A DNA stretch of 54,343 nt from UBA2365 sp964594045 (GTDB lineage: Bacteria; Bacteroidota; Bacteroidia; Chitinophagales; Saprospiraceae): contig CAZQKR010000025.1 of assembly GCA_964594045.1 (NCBI GenBank), positions 1 through 54,343 on the forward strand. The letters are read 5' to 3'. The translations under genes and the position numbers were made by a program. This document shows, in pieces, positions 26,574 through 35,732 of this stretch (position 1 is its first letter; each line of letters begins with the position of its first letter). The notes under the pieces are model-generated. The model did not search any database, had not been told where the DNA came from, and was given only the letters and a program-made list of their open reading frames with translations.

Positions 26574-27635
26574 TTACTTATATACTTCCAGCACCGGCAA
26601 ACTCGAGTTGGTAAAGTCCCAGAATGCCTGGTTTTCATAGCTCGAACCGTCGGTTGCCTCTTTTCCCTTATAGCTCACCCATTCACTTCCCCAGTAACAA
26701 AATCCCAGGGCGTCCGGGTTTTCATTCAGCATATCGGATATCTTTTGCAGGTAATTTTTTTGTCCCTGGAAGCTGGCCGGATAGGCATCCAGGATCTGAT
26801 CAGCAGATCCGATGATATTGGTGGTGGCATCATTCCAACTCAGCGTCCATGGGTAAGACGTCTCCGCGATCATGATCTTTTTGCCGTATTTTACCGGGAG
26901 TTGGCTCAATGCATTCTGAAGACCAGCAAGGTCTTTACCATGCCACAGCGGATAATAACTCAAACCAATGATATCATAGTCCAAGTCAGAAAGTTGACTA
27001 TAATACCAGTCCGCATTTTGGAATCCGGCATAATGGATAACAATTTTGGTCGAATCGGCCTGATCGCGGACTGCCTGAATCCCTGATTGAAGCAATTGTC
27101 TGAACTGGGTCAAATTATTTATCCTTCCGTCCGGCCACAGAAAACCGCCGTTGATCTCATTACCGATCTGGATATAATCCGGATTCATTTCGTGCATGAT
27201 TTTCCGGGTATATTGGTAAACACTGTCTTTCAACGCGTTAAAATCCAGGTTGTTCCACTTTGAAGGTTTGCTTTGGTGCCCCGGATCCGCCCAGGTATCT
27301 GAATAATGAACACAAAGCAACAATTTGAATCCCATGGAGTGTACCTCATCTGCCAGGGTTTTGACCGTTGTGAAAGATGAATTGAGTGTTGACGGGTTGT
27401 GCCATAAACGCAACCGGATCACATTGACTCCGGCCCTTTTCAGTGTCCTGAGCATCTCTTCCGGTTGATCCGACTCGTTGAAAAAAGTCAGGCCGGATCC
27501 CCTTACTTCAGGCAAAAAGGACATATCGGCACCTTTGATCTCAAGTTTGTTGATGGGTCCAACCGGTGGGTCATCCCCGTTTCCGCAACAAAGAAAAAAA
27601 GTTCCCAGCAATAACAAAAAACTCAGTTTTTTCAT
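26574..27635 (-). CDS. GH53 arabinogalactan endo-beta-1,4-galactanase, lipoprotein
   Basis: 353 residues. The signal ends FFLCCGNGDD, so a cysteine at 16 or 17 is probably lipidated and the acidic residues after it fit surface export of Bacteroidota lipoproteins. The GH53 barrel starts at GADMSFLPEV (35 onward). The acid/base is Glu160 in QIGNEING and the nucleophile Glu258 in IAETSYPW; the HYSDTWADPGHQ motif (110-121) and the YYPLWHG loop are also present. The enzyme cuts beta-1,4-galactan internally. It lies at the edge of the polysaccharide locus and has a paralogous domain in the GH2-GH53 fusion at 29530. Confidence 0.93.
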   Translation of the reverse strand: MKKLSFLLLLGTFFLCCGNGDDPPVGPINKLEIKGADMSFLPEVRGSGLTFFNESDQPEEMLRTLKRAGVNVIRLRLWHNPSTLNSSFTTVKTLADEVHSMGFKLLLCVHYSDTWADPGHQSKPSKWNNLDFNALKDSVYQYTRKIMHEMNPDYIQIGNEINGGFLWPDGRINNLTQFRQLLQSGIQAVRDQADSTKIVIHYAGFQNADWYYSQLSDLDYDIIGLSYYPLWHGKDLAGLQNALSQLPVKYGKKIMIAETSYPWTLSWNDATTNIIGSADQILDAYPASFQGQKNYLQKISDMLNENPDALGFCYWGSEWVSYKGKEATDGSSYENQAFWDFTNSSLPVLEVYK

Positions 27636-28177
27636 ATCAGGGTTTTATTTAAAACAGGTAAATGTATTAAAAAAGTATCATTATTTAGCCCGATAGTCTT
27701 ATAGTCTGTAGTCTTTTAGCTAATGATTTATAGCATGTGTCAAAACATAAATTACAGGACAAATATGTTTTATTCTACACAATTTACACGCTCAATTCCA
27801 AGAGGCTAACAGACTATAATTAGCTATCCGCCTAAATAATTACACGAAAGCATGCTCCAATCCGGGATCAAAGTTAATCATCTTAATGGTTTAAAAATTC
27901 CTTTACCGGAATATAATAATATATCAGGATGAAGATGTTGTACACCTTGACAAAACATGATTATTGAAGTATATTTGTATAAGCATTTCAGTCGCCCTAT
28001 GCACTTCTTTCAGGCCAGATACCCATTTTGTATTTATCCTTGTTTTCAGGCTGATCAGTAAATTTTTAAAACATATTTTATGGAACCAACATGAACGTAA
28101 CCGGCAATCTTCAGCTGACAGGTCTTAAAATTTTCATCTATGATTCCCTAAAACTAAAAAAATCTAAAATTACACCT
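27636..28177. other. Divergent intergenic region in the polysaccharide locus
   Basis: 542 bp between the divergent GH53 and Kelch genes. An imperfectly spaced inverted repeat, ATAGTCTGT (27701-27709) and ACAGACTAT about 100 bp later, is the only structure noted. Part of the right end (28091-28177) is an open extension of the Kelch frame but is not thought to be translated. No known promoter box is clear. Confidence 0.5.
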
Positions 28178-29449
28178 ATGAAAAAAATTAATTCCTTTAG
28201 GCAAGCCACGATCATCGGCATTATTTTAGTTTGCTTTACACAAACGGTGATTTTAAATGCCCAGAGTTATACCTGGAAAAAAATGCCTGACATGGTGCAA
28301 AAATCTGCCGCGCTTTCTGCCAGTTACATGGATGGAAAACTTTACGTTGTGGGTGGAACGAACGGCGTGATGCACAATGATCAGTATGGGGATAATTACC
28401 TTCAGATATTTGACATTGAGAAAAACAAATGGAATCTTGGCAGGGGTTTGAATTTTCCAAGGATGATGCTGAGCAGTGTAGCAACAGATGATAAAATATA
28501 CGCGATCGGAGGTGGTTACCATTTTTATTTATCATCCAAACTGGAGGTTTATGATCCTGATTCAAATGCATGGACAGAGCTTGCCGATAGACCACTTCCA
28601 GGCAGCATGGTCAGATCCGTTTTTTTTGAGGACAAAATCTATACTTTCGGAGGCTCGGGTAAAGAAGATGGCACTTTCCCTTGCTATATATATGATATAA
28701 AAAGCAATACCTGGATGGATATGGCTGAGATCCCCATTCCAACCGGTGGAGCGGCCAGTTTGATCTATAACGGGAAAATTTATGTGCATGGTGGTGTCTC
28801 CAAAGACGGCATCACATTAAAAGCACTCCAGGTATACGACATCCTGACAAATACCTGGGAAATCAAGACCGAATCGGGTCTTGCACGATTTAGCAGTGTG
28901 GCTGCCGAACACGGGGGAAAGATCTATGTTTTTGGTGGTGCCACATTCCCGACCAATGTTGCACAAAAAGACATTCAGATCTATGACATAGCCTCTGACT
29001 CGTGGTCTGTGGATCCGGACCTTAAATTGCCTGTTGCTACGCAATGGGCAAGTATTGTACGTATTCCCGGCAATAATGATATTTACATTATGGGTGGAGA
29101 AGACCGGTGCCTGCTGACGTATTCCAACGCGGTCATATTAAAAACGATGTATAAACTGACCATCAATACGACCGGAAATCAGGAAACAGGGATCTCAGGA
29201 TCCACCCATGTTTTTCCAAACCCTGTCCAGGATCAACTATACATACGGCTTTCAGATGAAATGGTCGGCAATCAATGCAAGGTCAGTATTTTTGATCTGA
29301 CCGGCCGGCAGATCTGTGCCGGGGAGTATTTGGTTGAGCGTGGCTCAGGCAATTGCATCAGGGTAAATACAAGCCAACTACGCCCTGGGATGTACCTCTG
29401 TTCCATTGAGCAAAACGGCCGGATCAAAACGGTTAACTTTTTCAAATAA
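28178..29449 (+). CDS. Kelch-repeat protein with T9SS type A sorting domain
   Basis: 423 residues from the ATG at 28178, where the signal peptide MKKINSFRQATIIGIILVCF begins; an in-frame ATG at 28091 would bury it and is rejected. About six Kelch blades follow, each with a YxxGG turn and a Y/F-D-xxxNxW end (for example YAIGGGYH to YDPDSNAW). Together they should form a beta-propeller at residues about 25-340. The C-terminus from VFPNPVQDQLYI to the final lysine is a T9SS type A sorting domain, so the protein is exported and attached or released. Placed between two GH53-containing genes, it may bind glycan or act in sugar-acid or surface chemistry; no catalytic residues are evident. Confidence 0.9.
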   Translation: MKKINSFRQATIIGIILVCFTQTVILNAQSYTWKKMPDMVQKSAALSASYMDGKLYVVGGTNGVMHNDQYGDNYLQIFDIEKNKWNLGRGLNFPRMMLSSVATDDKIYAIGGGYHFYLSSKLEVYDPDSNAWTELADRPLPGSMVRSVFFEDKIYTFGGSGKEDGTFPCYIYDIKSNTWMDMAEIPIPTGGAASLIYNGKIYVHGGVSKDGITLKALQVYDILTNTWEIKTESGLARFSSVAAEHGGKIYVFGGATFPTNVAQKDIQIYDIASDSWSVDPDLKLPVATQWASIVRIPGNNDIYIMGGEDRCLLTYSNAVILKTMYKLTINTTGNQETGISGSTHVFPNPVQDQLYIRLSDEMVGNQCKVSIFDLTGRQICAGEYLVERGSGNCIRVNTSQLRPGMYLCSIEQNGRIKTVNFFK

Positions 29450-29460
29450 TACATAATTTG

Positions 29461-29492
29461 TTTGTTGCAATACAAAGAAAAAAGTAACTTTA
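29461..29492 (+). promoter_or_regulatory. Candidate promoter of the GH2-GH53 gene
   Basis: TTTG at 29461-29464 lies 20 bp before TAACTTTA at 29485-29492, one base off the TAnnTTTG -7 consensus with correct spacing. The start codon follows at 29530. Confidence 0.45.
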
Positions 29493-29529
29493 GCCCTCAA
29501 CATTAATTCAATTACTAGTTACTATAACC

Positions 29530-32500
29530 ATGAAGTTATATTGTCTTTTCTTTGTATTGTTCCTTTTTGCAGGTGTTTCAACAGGTCAGAAAGGGCTGTT
29601 CAACTTTGACGAAAACTGGAAGTTTCACCTTGGAAGTGCATCTGATCCGGTCAAAGATTTCAACTACGGTATCGCTAATGTCTTCTGGAAAACCATGTCA
29701 GACAGGGGTACGGCCATCGATTTGAAATTCGATGATTCTGACTGGCGGACACTGGATCTTCCACACGACTGGGTCGTGGAACTGCCTTTTGTATTTTCTG
29801 AAAATCCGGATGTGATGGGTCACGGCTATAAACCTGTCGGAGGGCTTTATCCCGAAACCAGTATTGGCTGGTACCGCAAGAAATTCGTTGTATCAGCAGC
29901 GGACTCCGTTTATCAGCATTACCTGAGGTTTGACGGAGTTTTCCGTGACGCGGACTTTTGGGTCAATGGTTTTTATATGGGAAATAATAAGAGCGGTTAT
30001 ATGGGGGTCAGTTATGACATCACTGATTTCCTGAATTATGGAGGAGAGAATATCATCGTTGTCCGGGTCGATGCCACGCAATATGAAGGCTGGTTCTACG
30101 AAGGAGCAGGCATTTACCGGCATGTCTGGCACAGAAAAACGCCTAAGATCCATATTGCAGAAGATGGAATTTTCAATTACACCAATGTAAATGGCGAAAG
30201 TGCAACCGTTTTTTCCGAAGTGGAAGTGGCCAACAGCAGCCTTGTAGCACAAAATCTGAGCGTTCAGATGCATTTTCTGGACAGGACAGGAAAAAAGATC
30301 GCTTCTTCCAGAGAAAAACAAATCGTTGTTGAACCGAAAAAATCATCCGTGATACACCAGGAAGCCAAAGTGAAAAACCCAAGGCTCTGGACCCTGGAAG
30401 ACCCTTATCTGTATCGGCTGGTCGTTGAGATCAAACAAAACGGGCAAGTTCTGGACAAAAACATACAACGTCTGGGAATCCGGACCGTTGATATCCGTCC
30501 AAACGGCGTTTTCCTGAATGGACAGCACATCAAACTGAAAGGTACCAATAATCACCAGGACCATGCCGGTGTTGGTGCAGCTTTGCCGGACTATCTTCAG
30601 TATTTCAGGATCAAAAGACTCAGGGAAATGGGCTGCAATTCCTACCGCTCATCTCACAATCCTCCGACTCCTGAATTGCTGGATGCCTGTGACAGTCTCG
30701 GGATGCTGGTCATGGATGAAACCAGACTGCTCAATAGCGGCAAGGAGTACCTGGACCAGTTCAGACGGTTATTGAAAAGAGACAGGAGCAGAACCTGTGT
30801 GTTTATGTGGTCGATCGGCAATGAAGAATTCTGGATCCAGACTACACCTTACGGTAAGCGCATCGGCGAGACTATGCTGGCTATCCAAAGGGAAATGGAC
30901 CCGACTAGAACATCGGTTTATGCATCCGATGTTCCTCAAAGAGGTTATATGCCCAATATATATAGTGGTGTACTTGAAGTCATCCCTGTTCGTGGTTTCA
31001 ATTACAGGGAAGATGCGGTTGAGTCTCATCACAGAGCAAAACCGTATATGCCCATCATCGGAACAGAGATGGGCAGTACTGTGACCACACGGGGCATTTA
31101 TGAAACAGATTCGGTGAAATGTTATTTACCTGATAAGGATCTGACGGCACCCTGGTGGGCCAGTACAGCGGAAAAGTGGTGGCCGATGGCAGCTGAAAAT
31201 GATTACTGGCTGGGTGGATATATCTGGACAGGATTTGACTATCGCGGCGAACCAACACCTTTTCAATGGCCAAATATCAGTTCACATTTCGGTGTGATAG
31301 ACATGTGCGGTTTCCCGAAAAATTTATATTATTACTACAAAAGCTGGTGGAGCGATCAGGATGTGATCCATGTTTTGCCACACTGGAACTGGGAACCAGG
31401 ACAAAAAGTCAATGTATGGGTGTTCAGCAATGCAGATAAAGTTGAACTCTTTATCAACGGAAAAAGCCAGGGTATGAAGGATATGCCCAAAAACAGGCAT
31501 CTGGAATGGGATGTCACGTTCGAACCCGGAGTGCTTAAAGCCATCGGATATAAAAACGGAAAAAGTTTCGCCTCCATCCGGGAAACATCGGGGAAAACAG
31601 CCGGAACCAATACCTATTCATACAAAACCACCATGCTGGCTGACGGGAAAGATGCCACCGTGATCAATATCACGGCTGTGGACAATCAGAACAGGGAAGT
31701 GCCAGATGCCAACAATTTGTTGTATTTCAATGTGACAGGCGATGCTAAAATTATTGGAGTTGGCAACGGAGATCCGAGTTGCCATGAAGCAGATATCTGT
31801 CTGGATGGCAACTGGAAAAGGAGTCTGTTCAATGGCAAATGCCAGGTGATCCTGCAGGCAGGCAAAAACCCCGGAACGGTCATCCTGGAAGTCACCGGAG
31901 AAGGCTTGTGGAAATCATCTTCAGAGATCTTTACCATTGCGCCACCGGAAAATAATATGGGTTCCGTCCCGGCTCAGGATAAAAACCAAAAGATCACAAA
32001 ACCGGAGATCGGTAAGATCATCGGGGCCGATATTTCATTTCTGCCGGAGCTGGAAGACAAAGGCATCCGGTTTTCGGATAATGGTATTCAGAAAGATGCC
32101 ATAGAGATCCTGAAAGACCACGGATTCAATTATATCAGGCTCAGGATCTTCAATGATCCTGCGCATCCAAAAGGCTATGCTCCTGAAAAGGGATTTTGTG
32201 ATCTCAACCATACCCTGGCCATGGCAAGACGCATCAAGGCTGCCGGTATGAAGCTGCTGCTTGACTTTCACTACAGTGACTATTGGGCAGATCCGGGCAA
32301 ACAATACAAACCCGACGCATGGAAGGATCTCAGCATGGAAGAACTACAGGATTCCGTATATCAATTCACCAGACATGTGATCGCGAGTCTTAAAGCTCAG
32401 GGAACACCGGCGGATATGGTTCAGATCGGCAATGAGATCAATCATGGCATACTTTGGCCGGAAGGTCATATCGCCAATCCTGACGGTCTGGCAAAACTTT

Positions 32501-32919
32501 TCAATGCGGGTTCCAAAGCTGTTCTGGATGTAGATCCCAAGAGCATCATTATGCTGCACATAGCATTGGGCGGCCAGAATGAAGAATCCGTGGAGTTTAT
32601 AGAACAGATGCTGGAAAGAGGCGTGGATTTTGATGTGCTGGGGCAATCCTATTACCCGCAGTGGCATGGTTCGCTGGAAGATCTGCAGAACAATATGCAC
32701 GACCTGCTCAGAAGGTTCGGAAAAGACATCATTTTGGTTGAATATTCTTCAAGAAAGGAAGAAGTGCATGACATCATTTTCAATCTGCCTGACGGAAAAG
32801 GAAAGGGTGCATTCATCTGGGAACCGCTGTCCACATGGGAATCGGTGTTTGACCGGGATGGTAAATCAAATGAAAAGTTATTGATCTATGATGAGATCAG
32901 AAAAAGGCATTTGGATTAA
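29530..32919 (+). CDS. GH2 beta-galactosidase fused to GH53 endo-galactanase
   Basis: 1129 residues with a cleavable signal (MKLYCLFFVLFLFAGVSTGQ) and no lipobox. The GH2 part spans about 21-800: sugar-binding jelly roll (25-205), immunoglobulin-like domain (206-320), TIM barrel (about 325-610) with acid/base Glu432 in WSIGNEEFW and nucleophile Glu513 in IIGTEMGS, a DUF4982-like domain (about 615-700) and a further beta domain (705-800). After a linker (803-828) comes a complete GH53 domain (829-1129): GADISFLPEL, HYSDYWADPG, Glu969 in QIGNEINHG and Glu1071 in LVEYS. The protein should cut beta-1,4-galactan endo-wise and trim galactose from the ends. Exact GH2 specificity is inferred from this fusion and its neighbours. 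Confidence 0.93.
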   Translation: MKLYCLFFVLFLFAGVSTGQKGLFNFDENWKFHLGSASDPVKDFNYGIANVFWKTMSDRGTAIDLKFDDSDWRTLDLPHDWVVELPFVFSENPDVMGHGYKPVGGLYPETSIGWYRKKFVVSAADSVYQHYLRFDGVFRDADFWVNGFYMGNNKSGYMGVSYDITDFLNYGGENIIVVRVDATQYEGWFYEGAGIYRHVWHRKTPKIHIAEDGIFNYTNVNGESATVFSEVEVANSSLVAQNLSVQMHFLDRTGKKIASSREKQIVVEPKKSSVIHQEAKVKNPRLWTLEDPYLYRLVVEIKQNGQVLDKNIQRLGIRTVDIRPNGVFLNGQHIKLKGTNNHQDHAGVGAALPDYLQYFRIKRLREMGCNSYRSSHNPPTPELLDACDSLGMLVMDETRLLNSGKEYLDQFRRLLKRDRSRTCVFMWSIGNEEFWIQTTPYGKRIGETMLAIQREMDPTRTSVYASDVPQRGYMPNIYSGVLEVIPVRGFNYREDAVESHHRAKPYMPIIGTEMGSTVTTRGIYETDSVKCYLPDKDLTAPWWASTAEKWWPMAAENDYWLGGYIWTGFDYRGEPTPFQWPNISSHFGVIDMCGFPKNLYYYYKSWWSDQDVIHVLPHWNWEPGQKVNVWVFSNADKVELFINGKSQGMKDMPKNRHLEWDVTFEPGVLKAIGYKNGKSFASIRETSGKTAGTNTYSYKTTMLADGKDATVINITAVDNQNREVPDANNLLYFNVTGDAKIIGVGNGDPSCHEADICLDGNWKRSLFNGKCQVILQAGKNPGTVILEVTGEGLWKSSSEIFTIAPPENNMGSVPAQDKNQKITKPEIGKIIGADISFLPELEDKGIRFSDNGIQKDAIEILKDHGFNYIRLRIFNDPAHPKGYAPEKGFCDLNHTLAMARRIKAAGMKLLLDFHYSDYWADPGKQYKPDAWKDLSMEELQDSVYQFTRHVIASLKAQGTPADMVQIGNEINHGILWPEGHIANPDGLAKLFNAGSKAVLDVDPKSIIMLHIALGGQNEESVEFIEQMLERGVDFDVLGQSYYPQWHGSLEDLQNNMHDLLRRFGKDIILVEYSSRKEEVHDIIFNLPDGKGKGAFIWEPLSTWESVFDRDGKSNEKLLIYDEIRKRHLD

Positions 32920-33001
32920 CAGGATTTTTCAAATGAATGGTGTCAGTGGGTGATTTCTTAATTTATTTTTTATGTTATTCTTCTGCTGTTAAACGCGAGT
33001 A

Positions 33002-33304
33002 CTAAATGAGATGTACATCCACATCCATTTTTTCATGTAATACTCTGACTATGATACATTTTCTGCCCTCAATTCTATAAAAAATTAAATGTTTGTAAGG
33101 TATCAGCTTTCTGAAATTTCCTTTTTTATAAGGATAATTGATGCCGGTTTCAGGGTTTCTCACAATAAATTGCATTGAATCGAATAATAAATCCTGGTAA
33201 TTATCTGCCTGAACAAACCCCCATTGCTGCAGGGTGTATTCATAAATGATTTCCAGATCTTTTATCGCTTTTGGGGTGATTACCAGTTGTAGCTTCTTAT
33301 TCAT
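33002..33304 (-). CDS. parE: ParE/RelE-family toxin
   Basis: 100 residues from the ATG at 33304 (MNKKLQLVITPKAIKDLEIIYEYT); the frame can extend to 33361, but that would bury the family start inside the antitoxin gene. The fold pattern is typical of the ParE/RelE superfamily: beta strand, two helices, then strands with NPETGINYPY, RKLIPYKHLIFYRIEG and VRVLHEKMD. ParE toxins act on DNA gyrase and RelE on ribosome-bound mRNA; the partner antitoxin type favours ParE. It overlaps the antitoxin gene by 8 bp. Confidence 0.88.
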   Translation of the reverse strand: MNKKLQLVITPKAIKDLEIIYEYTLQQWGFVQADNYQDLLFDSMQFIVRNPETGINYPYKKGNFRKLIPYKHLIFYRIEGRKCIIVRVLHEKMDVDVHLI

Positions 33305-33539
33305 ATTTCCGGTGCATACGTCGCTTAAACTCTTCATTATCAAAAGGTGCAGGATCACCACTCATGTCTCCTGCCTCAAGCGCTTCATTGATCGCTTCAA
33401 TTTTCTGCTTTTGAATCTCCAGTAGCCTTAGCCCACTTCTGATCAATTCACTTGCAGAGCTGTATCTGCCGGATTCAATTTCTGTCCGGATAAACTTGTC
33501 AAAGTGCTCTCCCAATATCACGGATGTATTACGTGGCAT
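33297..33539 (-). CDS. parD: ParD-family antitoxin
   Basis: 80 residues. The N-terminus NTSVILGEHFDKFIRTEIESGRYSSASELIRSGLRLLE is a ribbon-helix-helix DNA-binding domain of the ParD/CopG type, and the acidic C-terminal half (about 45-80) would wrap the toxin. It is transcribed before the toxin. A good ribosome binding site (AAGGAAAA) precedes the ATG, and a perfect palindrome 19 bp upstream is a likely self-repression site. Confidence 0.9.
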   Translation of the reverse strand: MPRNTSVILGEHFDKFIRTEIESGRYSSASELIRSGLRLLEIQKQKIEAINEALEAGDMSGDPAPFDNEEFKRRMHRKYE

Positions 33540-33557
33540 AATTTTCCTTTTTTATAA

Positions 33558-33572
33558 TACCATTTTATGGTA
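33558..33572 (-). promoter_or_regulatory. Candidate ParD operator
   Basis: TACCAT-TTT-ATGGTA is a perfect inverted repeat with 6-bp arms, 19 bp upstream of the parD start codon. ParD-type ribbon-helix-helix dimers bind short palindromes and repress their own operon. Confidence 0.6.
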
Positions 33573-33718
33573 CCAATACTTTAAATGCTAAGATAGTTCA
33601 TTAAAGATTTTTCTTTCATTATTTTTAAAAAATTCGGGATAATCAGAAAAATGGATCAAATCCTTAAATGAACCTATGCTAATTTCCTTTTTAAAAAGGC
33701 TTCACTTTTCACCAGGTC

Positions 33719-33758
33719 AAAAAAAAAAGGCTGATCCGGGGATCAGCCTATTTTTTTT
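33719..33758 (-). terminator. Terminator of the SusE/F-like gene
   Basis: AGGCTGATC (33728-33736) and GATCAGCCT (33741-33749) form a 9-bp stem with a CGGG loop, flanked by eight or more A residues on one side and eight T residues on the other. It would work in both directions and insulates the locus from the toxin-antitoxin pair. Confidence 0.85.
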
Positions 33759-33775
33759 ATTTCAGATAACAATAA

Positions 33776-35566
33776 TTATTTCTTCACAGTAAATTGTTTA
33801 CCGATCATGAAGTTGTCAGATACGATCTGAATGAAGTAATTGCCTGTTTGCAATGAAGTGATATTCATCTTGATCGATTGAGTATTGTATTGATTGGACA
33901 TCACTTTCCTTCCTGACATATCATAAACATTCACATTAACTGCTTTTGTTGCCGGTGCAGCAGAAAGGTCAATGTTCAGTTCGGAAGTTGCCGGATTCGG
34001 GAAAACGCTGATCACGGCAGGATCGAGTACATCCACAGCAGAGGAAGACAGCGTAAATGTATATTCACCAGTCAGGGTATTGAAAACACAATCCCAGACA
34101 CCTTCAGTACACCAGATATTCGGGCCATCCTGAGTTCCTGTTCCACTTGGAAAATCCCTTGAACCCCAGTTGACTGTCCATGCACTGTTTGCCCTGAATT
34201 TAATCCCGCTGTCTGAGGTAGCCTGATCTGCGGTTGACAGTGTTGCTCCGGTGATTGTCCATATCTGGTCATTATCCGGAGAGATGGTCAGGTAAGTATC
34301 CACATCCCAGCTACTTGCCGGGCCGTTTTTACCAATTATGGAGATCTGATCGTACACTACAAAAGCTTCAAAATAATATTCACCTGTCAGTGAATTGAAA
34401 GTGATCTTATATCTTCCTGCCGCAACAGGGATATTGGCTCCATCCTGAACAGCAATTCCTCCCGGAAAATCAGGTCCACCCCAGTTGATCGCCCAGTCGT
34501 AATTTGCCCTGAACTTGGCTTCACCTTCATTCAGCTCATAAGTACCTTTCCAGATCACAGGATCCTCAATTGATTGGGTAAGGTCGAGATCCTTATCCCA
34601 GTTTTCACCACCCGGAACAGCGCTGCCGATCAAACTGATGGACGTATATTCTTCCAGCAACTGGAAGTTGTATGCCAGTGAGGCCGTGTTGAAAGTCACC
34701 CTGTAGGTACCCTCGGTCACCGGGATGTTATCTCCGTTTACTACAGCTGTACCCATCGGGAATTCAGTTCCTCCCCAGTTGAGTGTCCATGCATGATTTG
34801 CCCTGAATTTGACACTTCCATCTGCCAGTTGTACATCAGCAGTCCACTCATCCGGATTGCTATCTTTCTGGGTCAGATCAGTGTCCGTTTCCCATCCACC
34901 CGGTGTGGCATCTCCAATGAGGCTGATGAATTCAAAATCCACTTTCTCGGTAAAATTATAAGCACCTGTTAAAGTGTCAAAAGTGATGTAATATTTTCCT
35001 GCTTTGGGAATTGGAATGTTTGGACCATTCTGAACACCGATTCCTGAAGGGAAATCCACAGCACCCCAGTTAACTGCCCAATCATCATCCTTTCTGAATT
35101 TTGCTTCTCCGACAACCAGATTTGTCAACAGGAAAAATCCATGCTCTGAAGTGTCTTTGTACATATTCACATCAGAGTTCCATCCGTCTGGTGTTGCACT
35201 ACCGATCAAACCAATCGGAGAATCAACCAGGAAATTGTATGCACCAGTTTCGGAATTGAAAGTGATCATATAATCCCCCGCAAAAACAGGAATATTCGGA
35301 CCATTTTGCACCCCGATCCCTGTAGGGAAATCTGAAGATCCCCAATTGATCGCCCAATCATTTTCTGCACGGAATTTAACCTCACCTGCCACCAAAGTTG
35401 TCTCAAGTGTCCATAAATGAGGGTTCTCTGCGTCTTGCACCATATCTATGTCCGACTCCCAGCCGTTCGGAGTACCGGAACCTATCAAACCAACTGTTGT
35501 GATCTGTCCGATCGCTCCAAAACCTGCCATCAGGAGTAAAACGATAAAAAGTAAATTTCTTTTCAT
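33776..35566 (-). CDS. Five-module SusE/SusF-like glycan-binding protein with T9SS sorting domain
   Basis: 596 residues from the inner ATG (35566); an ATG two codons earlier is equally possible. A signal peptidase I type leader (MKRNLLFIVLLLMAGFGAIGQ) has no lipobox. Five modules of about 95 residues follow (roughly 22-118, 119-210, 211-305, 306-402 and 403-505). Each opens with LIGxATPxGW, has a central VKFRAxxxWxxNWG and closes with NIPVxxGxYxITFNxxTGxYNF, the starch-binding-type pattern of SusE/SusF. Residues about 515-596 (VISVFPNPATSELNI to the end) are a T9SS type A sorting domain. It is probably a surface glycan-binding protein held by the T9SS rather than by a lipid, divergent from susC and regulated from the shared gap. 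Confidence 0.88.
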   Translation of the reverse strand: MKRNLLFIVLLLMAGFGAIGQITTVGLIGSGTPNGWESDIDMVQDAENPHLWTLETTLVAGEVKFRAENDWAINWGSSDFPTGIGVQNGPNIPVFAGDYMITFNSETGAYNFLVDSPIGLIGSATPDGWNSDVNMYKDTSEHGFFLLTNLVVGEAKFRKDDDWAVNWGAVDFPSGIGVQNGPNIPIPKAGKYYITFDTLTGAYNFTEKVDFEFISLIGDATPGGWETDTDLTQKDSNPDEWTADVQLADGSVKFRANHAWTLNWGGTEFPMGTAVVNGDNIPVTEGTYRVTFNTASLAYNFQLLEEYTSISLIGSAVPGGENWDKDLDLTQSIEDPVIWKGTYELNEGEAKFRANYDWAINWGGPDFPGGIAVQDGANIPVAAGRYKITFNSLTGEYYFEAFVVYDQISIIGKNGPASSWDVDTYLTISPDNDQIWTITGATLSTADQATSDSGIKFRANSAWTVNWGSRDFPSGTGTQDGPNIWCTEGVWDCVFNTLTGEYTFTLSSSAVDVLDPAVISVFPNPATSELNIDLSAAPATKAVNVNVYDMSGRKVMSNQYNTQSIKMNITSLQTGNYFIQIVSDNFMIGKQFTVKK

Positions 35567-35614
35567 GATCATCTATTTTAAAAATTAAATTAATTTTGAA
35601 AACTGAATATCGCC

Positions 35615-35648
35615 CAAAGTTAACATTTGGGTAAATATTAAAATCAAA
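35615..35648 (-). promoter_or_regulatory. Candidate promoter of the SusE/F-like gene
   Basis: On the minus strand, TTTG (35645-35648) lies 22 bp before TAACTTTG (35615-35622), an exact -7 match with near-consensus spacing. Transcription would start near 35609. Confidence 0.5.
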
Positions 35649-35732
35649 AATATCTATAAATTTTTGAACAAAAAAATTCTACCGTCTTTCAACACAAAAA
35701 TTTAAGCATCTTTTGTATAAATTTTATAAAAA

